Source of the DNA: Astrothelium macrocarpum
Lineage: Eukaryota; Ascomycota; Dothideomycetes; Trypetheliales; Trypetheliaceae
Direction of reading: 5' to 3'
Assembly: GCA_021030915.1 (NCBI GenBank)
Contig: JAGEMR010000097.1
Coordinates: 1 to 64,000 of the forward strand
Length of the DNA stretch: 64,000 nucleotides
In this document: positions 25,510 to 37,075 of the stretch, piece after piece
How the letters are laid out: each line of letters opens with the position of its first letter
Numbering within the stretch: position 1 is the stretch's first letter
Made by a program: the position numbers and the translations under genes
The notes under the pieces: model-generated
Seen by the model: the letters and a program-made list of their open reading frames with translations, nothing else
What the model was told of the DNA's origin: nothing
The model's database searches: none

Positions 25510-25774
25510 CTCCAACTGCTCCACCTAGAGGTGTGAAGCAGCACCCGGATTCACAGCCAAAATAAGAAGCTCGGTGTGCTATCTGGGCCACAACATGGTA
25601 TAGAAATGCGGGCAAGGCGAGGAGATGGAACGCTTACATAATCAGCATATGTTCTAACATTTCCTTGGCGATCGAAACCTCATAATCCCACGAGTCACCT
25701 ATCCCACTTTGCAACGTCTAAACTCTGCGACTTTGATCAGGACTTGAAGTCTCGCTGCCTAAGTTTCTGTGGCA

Positions 25775-26730
25775 ATGTCTCCATCAATGAAACGCAAAAT
25801 CTCGGATGAGCTCGATCGTAACGACGGTGAACCCACCAAACGCAGATTCGCAGAAGCCGAAGCCGAAACCGCCACTGACAATGTCCAAGAGGAGCCAAGC
25901 AATGCCAACTCCGAATCTACACCTGTTGATGACAGCAACCGGCAGACTGATGAGCGACGGAAACGGTTTGAGGCTCTAAGGGCTCGGCAGACTCAGTCGC
26001 GTAAGGAGAACCATAAAGAATCAGTAGCCGAAAACCAGCGTCTTCAGACCGATCCCAACCTGCTAACCGCACTCAACCGCAAACATGCGATCGCGTCTCA
26101 TAAGCTTTTGAAAGCTGATACCGCCGCAGCTGGCGAGGATTTTGAGCGCAAGCGCGCATGGGATTGGACAATCGATGAATCGGAAAAATGGGATCGTCGC
26201 ATGGAGAAAAAAGAAAAGCATCGAGAGGATGTGGCTTTCCAAGACTTTACACAACATGCGCGCAAGGTGTACAAACGACAAATGCGAGACTTCAAACCGG
26301 ATCTAGAAGCATACGAAAAGGACAAAATGGAAGCCGTGCAGCGATCTGTGCAAAGTGGAGGGATGGAAATAGTGGAGACGGAGGATGGGGAGTTGATCGC
26401 AGTGGACAAAGACGGATCATTTTACAGCACATCGGAGAGCACGGAGTTTATCAATAACAAACCAGACAAGGCTGCGGTGGATAGATTGGTTAATGATATT
26501 CGAAAGGCAGAAGAGATGCGCATGAAGAAGAGGCGCGATAGAGGCAAAGGTGACGACGATGAGGATGTCACATACATTAACGAAAAGAACAAGCAGTTCA
26601 ATCAGAAGCTTGCTCGCTTCTACAACAAGGTAAAGTGTTTTCGCAACCCCAACGATTTTTTCTGATATGCTGATCTTACTAGTACACGGCCGATATTCGC
26701 GATAGTTTTGAACGTGGCACAGCCATATGA
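25775..26730 (+). CDS. SYF2: pre-mRNA splicing factor SYF2
   Basis: Exons 25775-26629 and 26683-26730 give 300 residues; the 53-nt intron leaves a 15-codon last exon. SYF2 belongs to the Prp19/NTC complex of the spliceosome and acts in the nucleus. An acidic, low-complexity N terminus (about 1-70) is followed by the SYF2 domain, visible as AWDWTIDESEKWDRRMEKK, then a coiled, charged region and the conserved C terminus FNQKLARFYNKYTADIRDSF. That C terminus only appears after splicing. The preceding in-frame GTG was not used because an ATG lies two codons later. It converges with the COQ11-like gene, 79 bp apart. Confidence 0.9.
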
Positions 26731-26809
26731 GTTCCAAAGATGACGGAGTCGATATTCTTATAGTACATTATGAGAATGGAGTAGGACATAGAAACGCTCT
26801 CGGATTCTT

Positions 26810-27853
26810 TCAGAGCATTCCCCTTCGCCAGGCTTTTGTAGCCAAAGCCTCGATATCCGGCACATCAACCACCCCTTTGATATTCTCGTCTGCGAGCGCC
26901 TCTACGACAGCCTCTCCTACTGCATCAGCTTTGACCGGTTTTATACCACCAGCTCCCATCAACCATGTTAATCGATTACCGGTCGCCGAATTTATCATGG
27001 ACGCCACAAATCCGCCTGCGGCTATGGGCAGCGTGAAGGAGCGGGAAGAGTCGTACAGAAAGCTAGGCCGGATGAAGATATTTCGCATGCGAGGAAATTT
27101 GGTAGCTATGGTGGATTCGGCATCACGCTTCGTGGTGATATAGCGAGTAGGCAGGACTGGGGCACCAGCGGTTGCGGAAATGTATACGAATGATGAGACA
27201 TCCCGAGATGCTGCTTCTTGGGCCAATGTAATTGCTGGCTGTCATTAGGCCTGACCGGAGATTGTCCATTAAAAGTACTTACCAGAGTCTCGATTCATAA
27301 CCTCATACGTCAATTGGCCGTCCTCTTCTTTTGGTGTGAGATCTTCATTACCCTTCCGTTCCAGTGGATTCTGGGTCCCGAATTTTGTAGAGCTAAATGC
27401 CCTTTGTAATCCCTTTACTATAGGCTCTTTACCCGATATAACGCCTTTGTAATCTGCTTCAAGAAGTATGCCCATGGAGTGGACTACGGCATCCGCACCC
27501 TGTAGGAAGGATCGGTAGGTAGATGGCTTCAGAATGTCGGCTTTCTGCCACGATACTGACTTTGACCATGGTGGCGCGTTCGGTGAAGAAGATACTGAAG
27601 CCCACTGCGGCTCACCTGATCGACTGGAATAAAGTTAGAATATCCGCATAGCAAGGATAATGGATCAAGGTGGTCTCGTTACCTGATGGAAGTCACATCC
27701 CAACCTCGTGCAGTCGCAGCTTTGCAGATACGGCTTCCTAGAGAAGAACGAATTTCGAGTCAGGAACTTGTTCCCATAAACTAGTCATGTACACTTACCA
27801 AGAAAGCCATTACCTCCACAGACTACCAGCTTCTTCTTCGCCACCGCAGACAT
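26810..27853 (-). CDS. COQ11-like NAD(P)-binding protein (atypical SDR, mitochondrial)
   Basis: Four exons (27853-27799, 27737-27683, 27623-27283, 27234-26810) give 291 residues in phase. The short first exons encode the nucleotide-binding motif LVVCGGNGFLGSRICK. Later parts contain AVVHSMGILLE, the YxxxK pair in RYITTKRDAE and FIRPSFLYD, all typical of atypical short-chain dehydrogenases related to complex I subunit NDUFA9 and yeast Coq11. The family works at the inner mitochondrial membrane, in the coenzyme Q synthome in yeast. Intron 3 is only 48 nt. No clear N-terminal presequence is seen. Family is firm; orthology to COQ11 is likely but not proven. Confidence 0.75.
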
Positions 27854-27977
27854 ATCTGATTGTGTTGGTTTTTACCAGTGCTATTAATTGAATTGAGCGT
27901 TACGATCATCGACATCACTACGCATCTCGGGACGAGCCGCTGCTGTAGGGCTGAAGATCGCCTAATACGAAATCGGA

Positions 27978-28376
27978 ATGTCTGCTGGAAACGGTCTACC
28001 TTCTCAATCTAATGAGCTTGCTGAGAATTCCCCATCGCACCCTCGCCGAAGAAGCCGCCGGTACGAGCCTGATCGCTCCAGTGGCCTTGCTGGCGAGGAG
28101 GCCCAGGCCGAACGACGCGGTATCGAGGCAGCAGCTGCTGGTGCACCCCGCCAAACGCGTGGCCTGAGGTTCAACTTTACCAATGAAGAGCTTTCTACAG
28201 GCAATTCAGACACGGAAACCACCGCACAGCCTATTCCTGATCGCGCTTCGTCTCCAGAGTCCCTCGCACAAAGACTTGAACTCCTATGCTCCCCAACTTC
28301 TCCATCAGCTATAAAACCTGGCGCAATACCTATCAATCTTTACAAGGACAATAGGAGTAGCTACGTCCACTCTTAA
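27978..28376 (+). CDS. small hypothetical protein upstream of YAF9
   Basis: An ATG-started frame of 132 residues that is rich in Ser, Pro, Glu and Arg and probably disordered. It ends 33 bp before the YAF9 start codon and begins 124 bp from the divergent COQ11-like gene. No family is recognised. It could be a small gene, or simply an open stretch in the YAF9 promoter or 5' leader. Confidence 0.35.
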   Translation: MSAGNGLPSQSNELAENSPSHPRRRSRRYEPDRSSGLAGEEAQAERRGIEAAAAGAPRQTRGLRFNFTNEELSTGNSDTETTAQPIPDRASSPESLAQRLELLCSPTSPSAIKPGAIPINLYKDNRSSYVHS

Positions 28377-28409
28377 GTCCAAAAACCAGCATAGCTGACA
28401 TTGCTTGCG

Positions 28410-29380
28410 ATGCCAGCTCCGCAAGGGACAAAGCGTGTCAAGGTAGGTTGATTGTTCAGTTCCCTCTTCTGCAAAAGTGCTCTGTATGTCGTTGTACTCA
28501 CATGCTTTATAGGGTGTTAGCATCGAACGTGCCTTTAGTATGCTTCAGTCTCTGAGTTTAAGACAATCCTTGATACTAACGTATATAGTCATTGGCTCGC
28601 AGGCATGGGGCCTCGATGAATCTAACAAGCCAGAAGGCATACCCGCCGACCACACCAAGGGATGGAAGGTCTATGTCAAAGGAACAGAAAATGGACCTGA
28701 CATCACAACATGGTTGAAGAAGGTGCAATTCAAGCTTCATCACACCTATGCCAACAACACCCGGAGTACGTCTGCAACAGCACCTACACGCAAGCAATGT
28801 TCATAGCCACTGACACTCCCTTCCAGCCGTGGAATCCCCACCTTTCGAAATCAACGAAACCGGCTGGGGTGGCTTCCAAGTCGAAATCCGTCTTTTCTTC
28901 GTCCCCGAATCCAACGAGAAGCCACAATGGCGCTCACACCTGCTCCAACTCGAGCCCTACGGCAGCGAAGCCGACATCGCGTCCCAGAAGGCTAAGAACC
29001 TCGTGGTCGCGGAAGTGTGCGACTTTGTCGATTTCAACGAGCCCGTCGAGCCCTTCTTCCACAAGCTGACGTCCGAGGCGCAGTGGGCGTACATGGACGC
29101 GACGACCAAGGGTCGCGGCAAGGGCAAGAATCGGCAGGGCCAGGCGACGGTGGTGCCCGTGCCGAAGGAGGAGCGCACGGCACAGCTGCCGGCGCGGAGC
29201 ACGTCGAGCAATCCGTTTAGCAAGGAGACGGAGAATGCGATGCTGGATATGCTGAGGAAGGCGAGGGAGAAGGTGATGGAGCAGATTGAGGAGGAGAAGA
29301 GGAAGGCGGCGGAGCGCGCGAGAGATATTAAGGAGTTGCAGGATAGTGGCGATTTTCAACAGCAGACAAGGAAGAGGTGA
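28410..29380 (+). CDS. YAF9: YEATS-domain protein YAF9 (SWR1/NuA4 subunit)
   Basis: Four exons (28410-28442, 28513-28537, 28589-28765, 28827-29380) give 262 residues. The first two exons encode only 19 residues (MPAPQGTKRVKGVSIERAF), so the gene start is easy to miss. Yaf9 reads acetylated or crotonylated histone H3 and is shared by the SWR1 remodeller, which deposits H2A.Z, and the NuA4 acetyltransferase; it acts in the nucleus. The YEATS domain fills the first ~150 residues, with GSQAWGLDESNKPEG, HTKGWKVYVKG, VQFKLHHTYANNTR and PPFEINETGWGGF. A long coiled coil (EKVMEQIEEEKRKAAERA) closes the protein, as in the family. Introns 1 to 3 have good donors, and intron 2 has a CTAAC branch point. 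No oddity apart from the tiny first exons. Confidence 0.92.
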
Positions 29381-30038
29381 AAACTTTACGTCCATACATG
29401 TGTGGATCGAAATTGGCAACGTTGCTGGAGGATGAGAACGAGCCAAGACCTGGCCAAGCAAGCTCTCTTTTTAAGGTCATGGCATTGTGCTCTGGTCTTG
29501 ATGGTTGCGCTTGCAACTACAGAATGGGTACTAACGGCATTGTGATTTAGCAGCTTCCTCCCAGCTTGGCTTCCTACGCGATCATTCGGAATCAAGAAAG
29601 CAAAGAGAGCAATCTCTCCATCTCCTTATCGTTGAGCATGTTGAACGGACAGTCTGTCCATCTTCAATCGTGAGTTAACATTACTATTCATGGACTAATA
29701 GAATGTAGTAACATGAAAATTATTCAAAAGAAAGTGTATGCAATCTGATTATTCTCTATCACCTGATTCGCGATGCATGTCTGGAGTTTAGACATTACCT
29801 TTAGGAGGCACTCCGTACTTACCCCACCTGCATCTCTGCAGCTTAATCTACAGACAGGGGTGAACGCGCAAACTTGGTAGGATATTTCAACGTTATAGGT
29901 GACTCATGAACTATATTCTTATTGCTTTCTCTCCTCTTTATAAGACCACAAATACTTAGCCTGTACCTGAGAGACCTTTCTTGGCAAAGGAAGACGAGCT
30001 GTCACTAAAAATTGGGAAAACATCTCAAGATCAACAAG
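29381..30038. other. intergenic region between YAF9 and the FAD oxidoreductase
   Basis: No gene supported. It should contain the YAF9 3' end and the promoter of the downstream gene; a CT-rich stretch near 29930 may be part of that promoter. Confidence 0.4.
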
Positions 30039-31613
30039 ATGTCACAATATTCTGGCCAGCCGGCCACGCTTCCAACCCCTACTTCCACCAAGTCATTTTG
30101 GCATTCTGAACCTTCATCTCTTCTTCTCAACCATCGCACCACCAAGGACCTTCCTCAAAATGCCGATGTCGTTATCATCGGCAGCGGCATCACCGGCAGC
30201 TCAGCAGCTCATCATCTTACCAAATTCGCATCATCGGAAGGGCGGAGACTAAACGTAGTCCTACTTGAAGCGCGAGAAGCATGCTGGGGCGCCACTGGAC
30301 GCAACGGCGGTCATTGCCAGCCACTACTTTACGATCGGCCTGTCGATGTCGGCCGCTTCGAGCTTAATAATTACAACACCATTCGAGGAATGCTCGATCC
30401 GTCCGAAAAGGGAGAGGCCGAGCCCATCACGTGCGAATATCATGCTCAACCTGGCTGCCGTGGCATCTATCGCGAGGAGCTGATGGACGCGACCGAAGCG
30501 GACGTGCGAGTTTTCCAAGCAGAAGCACCGGATATTGCACCACTTGTCCGTGTTGTTCGTGACAAGGACGAGCTTGCACGGCTCAGACTGTCTGGCGCTG
30601 TTGGGGCGGTGGTGTCGCAGCCTGCATCACGACTTTGGCCGTACAAGTTTGTTTGTGGGCTGCTAGAACCACTGGTGCGAGACGGGAAAATCAATCTGCA
30701 GACGAATACGCCTGTTACCTCTCTTGAACCTATTTCCCATAATAGCGGCTCTGGAAGGTCGGATGAGAGTTATCATTGGAATCTACAGACGGCTCGCGGA
30801 AATTTGCGAGCAAGGCATGTGATTTTAGCTACAAACGCTTATACCTCACATTTGCTCCCATCATTTGCAGACCTGATTGTTCCATGTAGAGGACAAATGT
30901 CCGCGCTCATACCACCAGCTGGGTCGAAACGTTTGGAGATGTCTTTTGGTTTTGTAGGGTCGCGTGCTGAGGGCAATCCAAGCCACGATGATTACTTGAT
31001 TCAACGACCATCTGACCGCGGTGCCGAGGGTGTAAAAGGTTGCGGACACCTCATGTTTGGTGGAGGTGGCGGTGCTGGAAAAGTGCCGTTCCTGGGTTCG
31101 TGTGATGATAGTATTCTTGATGAGGATGTTGCGAGATATCTCCGTAGTAACTTGCTTCGAGTGCTGACATGGGATAAAAAGGTCGAAGGAGAGACAGCAG
31201 ATGAATTGATAGGTGCAAGAGAATGGACGGGCGTTATGGGTTATAGTCGTGATAATATTCCTTGGGTAGGGTCGGTTCCACAAGCTTATGTACCAGGTGA
31301 AGGAGGAGATTTGAGAGACAAAGGGTCCAATCTCTGGATTTCAGCGGGGTACACAGGACATGGAATGCCAAATGGCTTCCTCTGCGGTCGTGCAGTCGTG
31401 GACATGATTCTTGGAGTCGAAGCCGGTCAGAGCATTTGGGATGCTCAAGACGGGGTAGTGAACGGCACTTACGGACTACCAAGATCGTATCTTGTAACGG
31501 ACCGACGGGTTCGAAGGGCTCGCAAATTGCCCACCGTTGCAGAGGCAGATGAGAAAGGCTGGATGGGTTTTGGACAACAATATGGTCCAGAAGATCCCAG
31601 TATTAGACTTTAA
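30039..31613 (+). CDS. FAD-dependent oxidoreductase (DAO family)
   Basis: A single exon of 524 residues starting at the ATG of MSQYSGQPATLP; an in-frame TTG further upstream was not used. The dinucleotide-binding motif VVIIGSGITGSSAAHHL lies near residue 45, followed by the acidic ribose-binding end LLEAREACWGATGRNGG. The C-terminal half has the family motifs YSRDNIPWVG and ISAGYTGHGMPNGFLCGRAV. Members oxidise amines or N-methylated amino acids with release of hydrogen peroxide; the substrate here is unknown. No signal peptide is obvious. It converges with SQT1, with 75 bp between the coding ends. Confidence 0.85.
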   Translation: MSQYSGQPATLPTPTSTKSFWHSEPSSLLLNHRTTKDLPQNADVVIIGSGITGSSAAHHLTKFASSEGRRLNVVLLEAREACWGATGRNGGHCQPLLYDRPVDVGRFELNNYNTIRGMLDPSEKGEAEPITCEYHAQPGCRGIYREELMDATEADVRVFQAEAPDIAPLVRVVRDKDELARLRLSGAVGAVVSQPASRLWPYKFVCGLLEPLVRDGKINLQTNTPVTSLEPISHNSGSGRSDESYHWNLQTARGNLRARHVILATNAYTSHLLPSFADLIVPCRGQMSALIPPAGSKRLEMSFGFVGSRAEGNPSHDDYLIQRPSDRGAEGVKGCGHLMFGGGGGAGKVPFLGSCDDSILDEDVARYLRSNLLRVLTWDKKVEGETADELIGAREWTGVMGYSRDNIPWVGSVPQAYVPGEGGDLRDKGSNLWISAGYTGHGMPNGFLCGRAVVDMILGVEAGQSIWDAQDGVVNGTYGLPRSYLVTDRRVRRARKLPTVAEADEKGWMGFGQQYGPEDPSIRL

Positions 31614-31688
31614 TCATTTGCATAGATACCTTTCCACAGGTGTCGGAATGACGGCGTTATTGGACATATGTGGATGATCTTGACTGCG

Positions 31689-33276
31689 TCAAGCCGTGAA
31701 AATCAACGCAACTCCACTGGACAAAGTTAGTTCACTGTATTGAGCCGGAAAGTATTCATGGGTCTCATTGCACTTACTCGTCGCCCGCTGTGACCACCAC
31801 TTCACCGCCTGCCCCATGAACAAATCCAAGGACTCCACCCCCTTCACCTCCTCCCCTATGCCCCCTCCACTCTTTAGTGAGACCCTGACCAGGAGCCGCA
31901 GTTCCCCCCCTGGTATCCCATCGACGGACCACTCCATCATTTCCGCAACTGGTCAGAAGCCATTCAGAACCGCTCGCCCCGCCTTTTACAAAATCCACTT
32001 TGATGACAGCTTCTTCCTCGTGAGCATCCTTGATATGCCTTCTTACTGCAAATCGATGGGCAACATCGAAAAGAGCAATCGATCCGTCCACACTTCCCGA
32101 TGCCAGTAAAGTAAGTGGTGGCTGGGAAAACGACAAGGTTTCAACATTATCACTTTGGGCTTTCAAGCTTGCCAAAATCTGGCCTGCTTGTCCTGCACTC
32201 ACAGATCCCGACGTCGCATTTTTGGGACCACCGGCTTGCTTTCCTCCGCCTGTTTTGCTCTTTGCCCCAGCACCCTTGCCACCAGCCGCGACGGATGGAT
32301 CTGCTCCTAGGCGCGGCAGCCCTACGATTCGAACATGCCCCTCAGCTCCTCCCACTGCTGCAATAGCGCCGCCGGGAGAGATGGCAATGCTGTATAGACC
32401 TCCCTCAACCTTGAATCGCTCGTCATCCGCTGTCAATCCGACAACGCTCTGAGCACCTTGAGCAGGTGCAAGGCCCGCGGCTGCGGCTTCGCCAAACACA
32501 TCCCATACGTAGAAGCTTGCATCTTCAGATACGGTTCCCAGCAGTTTTCCATCTGGTGTCCAGGCTCCTGCCGTACAGGCCCCGGTATGTAGATAAAAGG
32601 CTTGGACGATCGTTAGGGGAGAGTTGACATCCTCTGCATTGACGACATACACCCAGACCGAGCCATCCGATGCACCCAACGCAACTGTGTTCGGATAATT
32701 CGGGTGCGGGCATGGGGCTAACCAATTTATCTCTTCGACTTCTTGGGCTTCGGCAAGGAATTGCCATTTTTTGCCGGTGCTGTCGCCTTGCCAGGCCCTC
32801 AAGCGACCGTCGAGTCCCGCAGTGATGAGATACTGCCCTTGAGGGGCCGTGAACGTGATAGCATTGACAGAATCAGTATGACCGTCGAGTTTCACAAGTG
32901 GTTCCAGACTTTGCCTTTCTACGGCTTGGGGATCTGTTTGATAGCTTGCAGGTAGCACGGGCTGGATGGGAGGCGTGCAGTCAAAGATGTAAGCGAGGTC
33001 ATCACCGCCGCCTGTCGCTATTATTTCTGGATGTACAGGATGTTGAGCGATGCAAAAGATGCTATCTTTGTGATTGTCGAAATGTGCGACACTGTCGTTC
33101 GATAATTGAATCTCTTCTACGTTTTCGTCAGGATCTCCTTGATATTCGTCGTTGTCCGAGTCCATATGTGCATCTTGGTCATCCGGAATTTCCTCAGCTG
33201 CCTCTCCGGGATCGAGCATAGCTTCATCTAGGTCTTCTCTATCGATTCCCTCGGCATCCGAGGGATGAGATGTCAT
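31689..33276 (-). CDS. SQT1: WD40 ribosome-assembly protein, SQT1/AAMP type
   Basis: Exons 33276-31778 and 31716-31689 give 508 residues. Sqt1 is the dedicated chaperone that captures nascent Rpl10 (uL16) for 60S assembly; human AAMP is the homologue. An acidic N terminus (about 1-65) precedes WD repeats, for example FDNHKDSIFCIAQHP, LDGHTDSVNAITF and CNDGVV-type repeat ends. A Gly/Lys-rich loop interrupts the propeller near residues 330-360. The unspliced frame hits TAA inside the donor GTAAGT; removing a 61-nt intron with a CTAAC branch point restores the usual ending TAGDDGVALIFTA, encoded by a 28-nt last exon. It is divergent from the LRR-like gene. Confidence 0.87.
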
Positions 33277-33715
33277 GTTGAGATGTAGGTAAAAAACAAT
33301 GAAATTGAATAGAGAGAAATGTAGGCCTGTTTTTGCTCGGATGGCAAATTTTCGATTCTTATATATTCCTTATTCATCCGAGGGGTTTAGTCGAAGATTG
33401 TCGAATACGTTGTTGCTGAGAAATCAATTAGGCGATTTTCCAGTAGCAATTCTAGCATAATTTGCATAAGATGTGGTGGTGTTGTGAAATTATGACTAAG
33501 TGAGCATTCGCCACCCTGGTACGCTCTCTTGCTCTCCTTCTACCCGAATGAACAAAAAGCATATTTACTCAAAAATTTATTGGATGACGACGCTTGATCC
33601 GAATCCGTATCCGGAACGACTGTAATCCTAGAACTTATAAGTACGCCCAGGTTTGGGATCTTTCTTGTTCTTCCCTTGACGCTGTGCTTCGTCCAAGAAG
33701 CTGTCGACGGAGTCC
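33277..33715. promoter_or_regulatory. divergent promoter region of SQT1 and the LRR-like gene
   Basis: The 439-bp gap between two divergent start codons must carry both promoters. No open frame or clear factor-binding motif was identified. Confidence 0.45.
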
Positions 33716-35401
33716 ATGCCTAAGAAACATAATCAAAAATTTAATTTCAAGAAAAGTGAATACGTCCATCCATCCCTAGGGAGCGGAAAGGCAGGCCATG
33801 GCGAGTCGTCATCTCCAGTAACCACGACCGTCAATGAAAGACTAAATCAGCTTCGCATATCTCAATCTCCCAAAGCGCGCCCGGAAAAAATAGATCAGAT
33901 TACGGCCGCAGTCACACAAAAGACTGTACCGCCGAATCTCCGGCAAGTTCTCAACATACCAGAGACTGCAGCTCCTCGTCCCAAACCTGGAGTACGAAGA
34001 AGGCGCCTACCAGGCCAACCTGCAGGGCCAGCGGCACCGCAGAGCTGGATGGAGCGCAGTCAACATGCGCCAGCATATCCCCGAGCACAGGCGCAGAAAC
34101 GTGCTCGATATTCGATCGGGCCATTAGAAGCTCGACTTCGACCGCCCGATGTCAATAGACTCCCTGGAGTCGAGATGCCTTGCAAAGGAAGCTTGCTCGA
34201 TCAGGCCTTTAGAAATCTTGCTCTGAATTGGGACTTTGTCTCTATATATGAGCAACTCAACCTAGCCACTCTGCCAACGCGGCTCAAGAGTGTGTTGATA
34301 AGCTACATTGCTACTTTCGGTCCAGAAAATGGAATTGGCGTCGACGATCTTCGGGTCTTGTTCTCTGCAGACAGTGAGATTGAAGGCAGCACAGGCACTC
34401 ACGACTTCATGAGATTGGATCTCTCTAGTCTTATCTGGGGCGATTTGACTCTGCCAATATTTGAAAAATACATCACAGGTGCAGGCAGAGTATCATCTAG
34501 TAAAAAGGGAAAGAGCATCGACGTAGAATCTTTACCGACAGAACTATTAGATTCATGGGAACAAGAGACACCGGAAATTTTACCGGCTCTAAATACTAAT
34601 CGCTTTTCTGCACTAACACACCTTTCTCTCGCACGGCCAGATCCTCGTAGCCCCCATCTGTGGTCTTCGCTTCTATCAGTCACAAGCAAGTTGCCCCTTC
34701 TGACCCATCTCTCGCTTGCTTATTGGCCGGCGCCGTCACTTACACCAAACTCCAATACGGCCTCCGTTCACGCTCAAGGATCACCATCTCCCGTCCGACT
34801 AAGCGGGACTGGCTTCTACTCTCATACTTTAGACAACGACTTTAGCGAAGCATCTAATATATTAAGAAGACTGAGCCTGAATACCGTCTGTCTCGAATGG
34901 CTCGATGTCGAAGGATGTTCCAACTGGTGGCCTGCCTTGATCTGGAGTAAACGCTCTGTCAACGACCAGTTCGCGAGACCACGTTCAGTCGGTCTTGAAT
35001 ATGCCGCGGAGTTGGATTGGGCAAGTCAGAATGGCAGCAGTAGTGATGTTCAAGCAACCGAAGCAGTCTCTAAGTGGTGTTCCCAAACGTCGTTCGGCCT
35101 AGACTGGAACGGGCCTTGGCGTTCAGTCCGCTTGATCAGACTCAGCCAAGGCTGGATGCCTAGCTATTGGGCATGCGAGACCTTCCAAGGTACTCAAAGC
35201 TCGTTGTTTAGGCCACTTCAAGATTATCTAGATCGACCTGGAGAGGACGCGGCCATAGAGAAGGTTGAGGTAGTTAGCGGGACCGAGGCGATAGAATGGT
35301 TGCGCATAGAGCAGCAGGCACGGAATATTAAGGCTGTCATCCAGAAGAGAAGGAATGGTAGCAACGTTATCGAGGTGGATCATGGTTGGACTGTCACCTG
35401 A
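33716..35401 (+). CDS. conserved fungal protein with leucine-rich-repeat-like region
   Basis: A single exon of 561 residues starting MPKKHNQKFNFKKSEY. The first ~130 residues are basic and low in complexity (PGVRRRRLPGQPAGPAAPQ). The middle and C-terminal parts contain LRR-like segments such as LSLARPDPRSPHL, LPLLTHLSLAY and LRRLSLNTVCLEWLDVEGC. This arrangement is common in uncharacterised ascomycete proteins. No enzyme motif, signal peptide or membrane segment was seen. Real gene; molecular role unknown. Confidence 0.75.
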   Translation: MPKKHNQKFNFKKSEYVHPSLGSGKAGHGESSSPVTTTVNERLNQLRISQSPKARPEKIDQITAAVTQKTVPPNLRQVLNIPETAAPRPKPGVRRRRLPGQPAGPAAPQSWMERSQHAPAYPRAQAQKRARYSIGPLEARLRPPDVNRLPGVEMPCKGSLLDQAFRNLALNWDFVSIYEQLNLATLPTRLKSVLISYIATFGPENGIGVDDLRVLFSADSEIEGSTGTHDFMRLDLSSLIWGDLTLPIFEKYITGAGRVSSSKKGKSIDVESLPTELLDSWEQETPEILPALNTNRFSALTHLSLARPDPRSPHLWSSLLSVTSKLPLLTHLSLAYWPAPSLTPNSNTASVHAQGSPSPVRLSGTGFYSHTLDNDFSEASNILRRLSLNTVCLEWLDVEGCSNWWPALIWSKRSVNDQFARPRSVGLEYAAELDWASQNGSSSDVQATEAVSKWCSQTSFGLDWNGPWRSVRLIRLSQGWMPSYWACETFQGTQSSLFRPLQDYLDRPGEDAAIEKVEVVSGTEAIEWLRIEQQARNIKAVIQKRRNGSNVIEVDHGWTVT

Positions 35402-35466
35402 GACCCGCGTAGGCATATCCTGCTCTGCAGTGAAAATCCTGAACTGCAGCTCAAGAACGATCGTGT

Positions 35467-36469
35467 TCAATAATCCTGTACGCCAGTCTCTCCAATCAAG
35501 GGTTTCTCAAGCTGTTCGTCTCCACTGCCTGGTGTGCCCCAACTGGGCTCCTCGTCATCAAACCAATCATCCATCCTCCGCCTTTCCTCTTCTTCGTGAT
35601 CATCCCATTCAGAATCGTCGTCCACTGTGGTGTAATTGAAGTCTGTGTCTTTGCCATCTATAAACCTTCCACTCATGACCTGGCGCCATTGTCCGAATGC
35701 GTCTTCCTTCGAATCTGGATTTTTGGTAATCCATACGCTGTCAATGTCGTCCTCAATTCCCAGACTTTGTTCAACCTTATCAGACCCTTCTTGTATTTGG
35801 CTTGTGTCTTTGCTCGTTTCCGGTCCTGTATCACCTTTTTGCCTTTCGCTGTCACCTTTTGGAATTTCAAGCTTAGTATCCATGGGATGTCTAGCCGATA
35901 AACCACGCTCCTGTCTGGTCTTTGCCTCTTCGATCCTTGCCTCTCCCCTCAGAATACTTGCTGCAATCGTGCCTGCAAATCCTTTGGCTTTTCCCTCCTC
36001 CTCCCGTTCCGACGCAGACTGAAAGCGCCGCACTAAGCGATCGTAAAGGAGCGGATCTATAGGCAGAATTCCCTAATCAGCAGGCCAAGGTCCCTACTCG
36101 AGATCATGCACAATACATGAATGCATCGATTCGCATCCTCGTAAACATTGGGCACGAACCTGCGCTTTCAAGCTCCGAGCCTTGAAAATATTCCGGATGG
36201 AGGTCCAGCCACCTGCGCCGCCGATTCTTCACCTGAATCCAGCGTTGCCTGCGCCCTTCTGCCTCTGTATCTATTTGTGCTTCTCTTGAGGACTCTACCT
36301 TCACATTTTGATCTAAACCATTCGGTATCCTTGTCGCAGCGTTCGCCACCCAATATGATTGTCTCTGCTTGAGAGATTCGTCATCGAACGTAGGTTGAGA
36401 AGTAGAATCAGATTGCGGAATGGTACCGTCAGGTGAAGGATTCACGTTCCGCGGGGGTAGCAATGGCAT
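35467..36469 (-). CDS. CCDC97-domain protein
   Basis: Exons 36469-36160 and 36056-35467 give 299 residues; the 103-nt intron join reads LESADPLLYDRLVRRFQ, the core of the CCDC97 family domain. Preceding it is the other family hallmark, NRRRRWLDLHPEYFQ. The C-terminal third is very acidic (EWDDHEEEERRRMDDWFDDEEP). In animals CCDC97 associates with the SF3b part of the spliceosome, so a nuclear, RNA-related role is likely. The ATG chosen gives MPLLPPRNVN; the frame extends upstream only from a TTG. It converges with the LRR-like gene, with 65 bp between stops. Confidence 0.82.
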
Positions 36470-37075
36470 AACGAATGTTGGATGGCCGTTCTTTAAGATC
36501 AAGTACTTATTATTTTGGTCCTAGCTGTGAAAAGAAGTTCTTGGGCTTTGACGTAACGCCAGACCTTCACTTTGCAACTTCAGCCGAAACTCAGGGTAAA
36601 CTTGCCAGGCCTGCCCAAGATAAAAATAGCAGTCCCCACAATTAAACTCGACGTTCTAGACCTTCAGCGTGGCTGAAGGGCTACCGAGATGGCATCATCC
36701 TCTTCTACTCAGCACACGGCAAGCGGGATCATGCAGCGTGAGTGTTGCCAGCCTTTTAATTTACTAAGCCTTTCTACAGCGATGCATGTGGCGAAGCCAG
36801 CTGTCAAGGACGCATAGTACGATAGAAAGGAAGGATGTAGTATTTAATTCCTATATTCAGTGGGTGGATAAATGCAAACACAAAATATCTCAAAACACCA
36901 TAACCTCCTAACAGACGCTCACCAAGCAACTATGGACTCTGTTAGACAAGGAGAACCCTAAAAAGAACTCCCAAGCCTCAACTTCACGCCAGCCGACGCC
37001 ACAATTTACACCAAAACATAATCTGTCAACTAGTTGGTACAACATCGGCCCCTAGGAGCAAGCCACCGCATTGTA
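36470..37075. other. intergenic spacer
   Basis: 606 bp between two genes on the same strand. It contains the CCDC97 promoter; no further gene seen. Confidence 0.4.

Noticed and set aside
36057..36159. Acceptor at 36073 for the CCDC97 intron
   Set aside because: It breaks phase with the only good donor; the acceptor at 36057 keeps phase and gives the conserved ADPLLYDRL.
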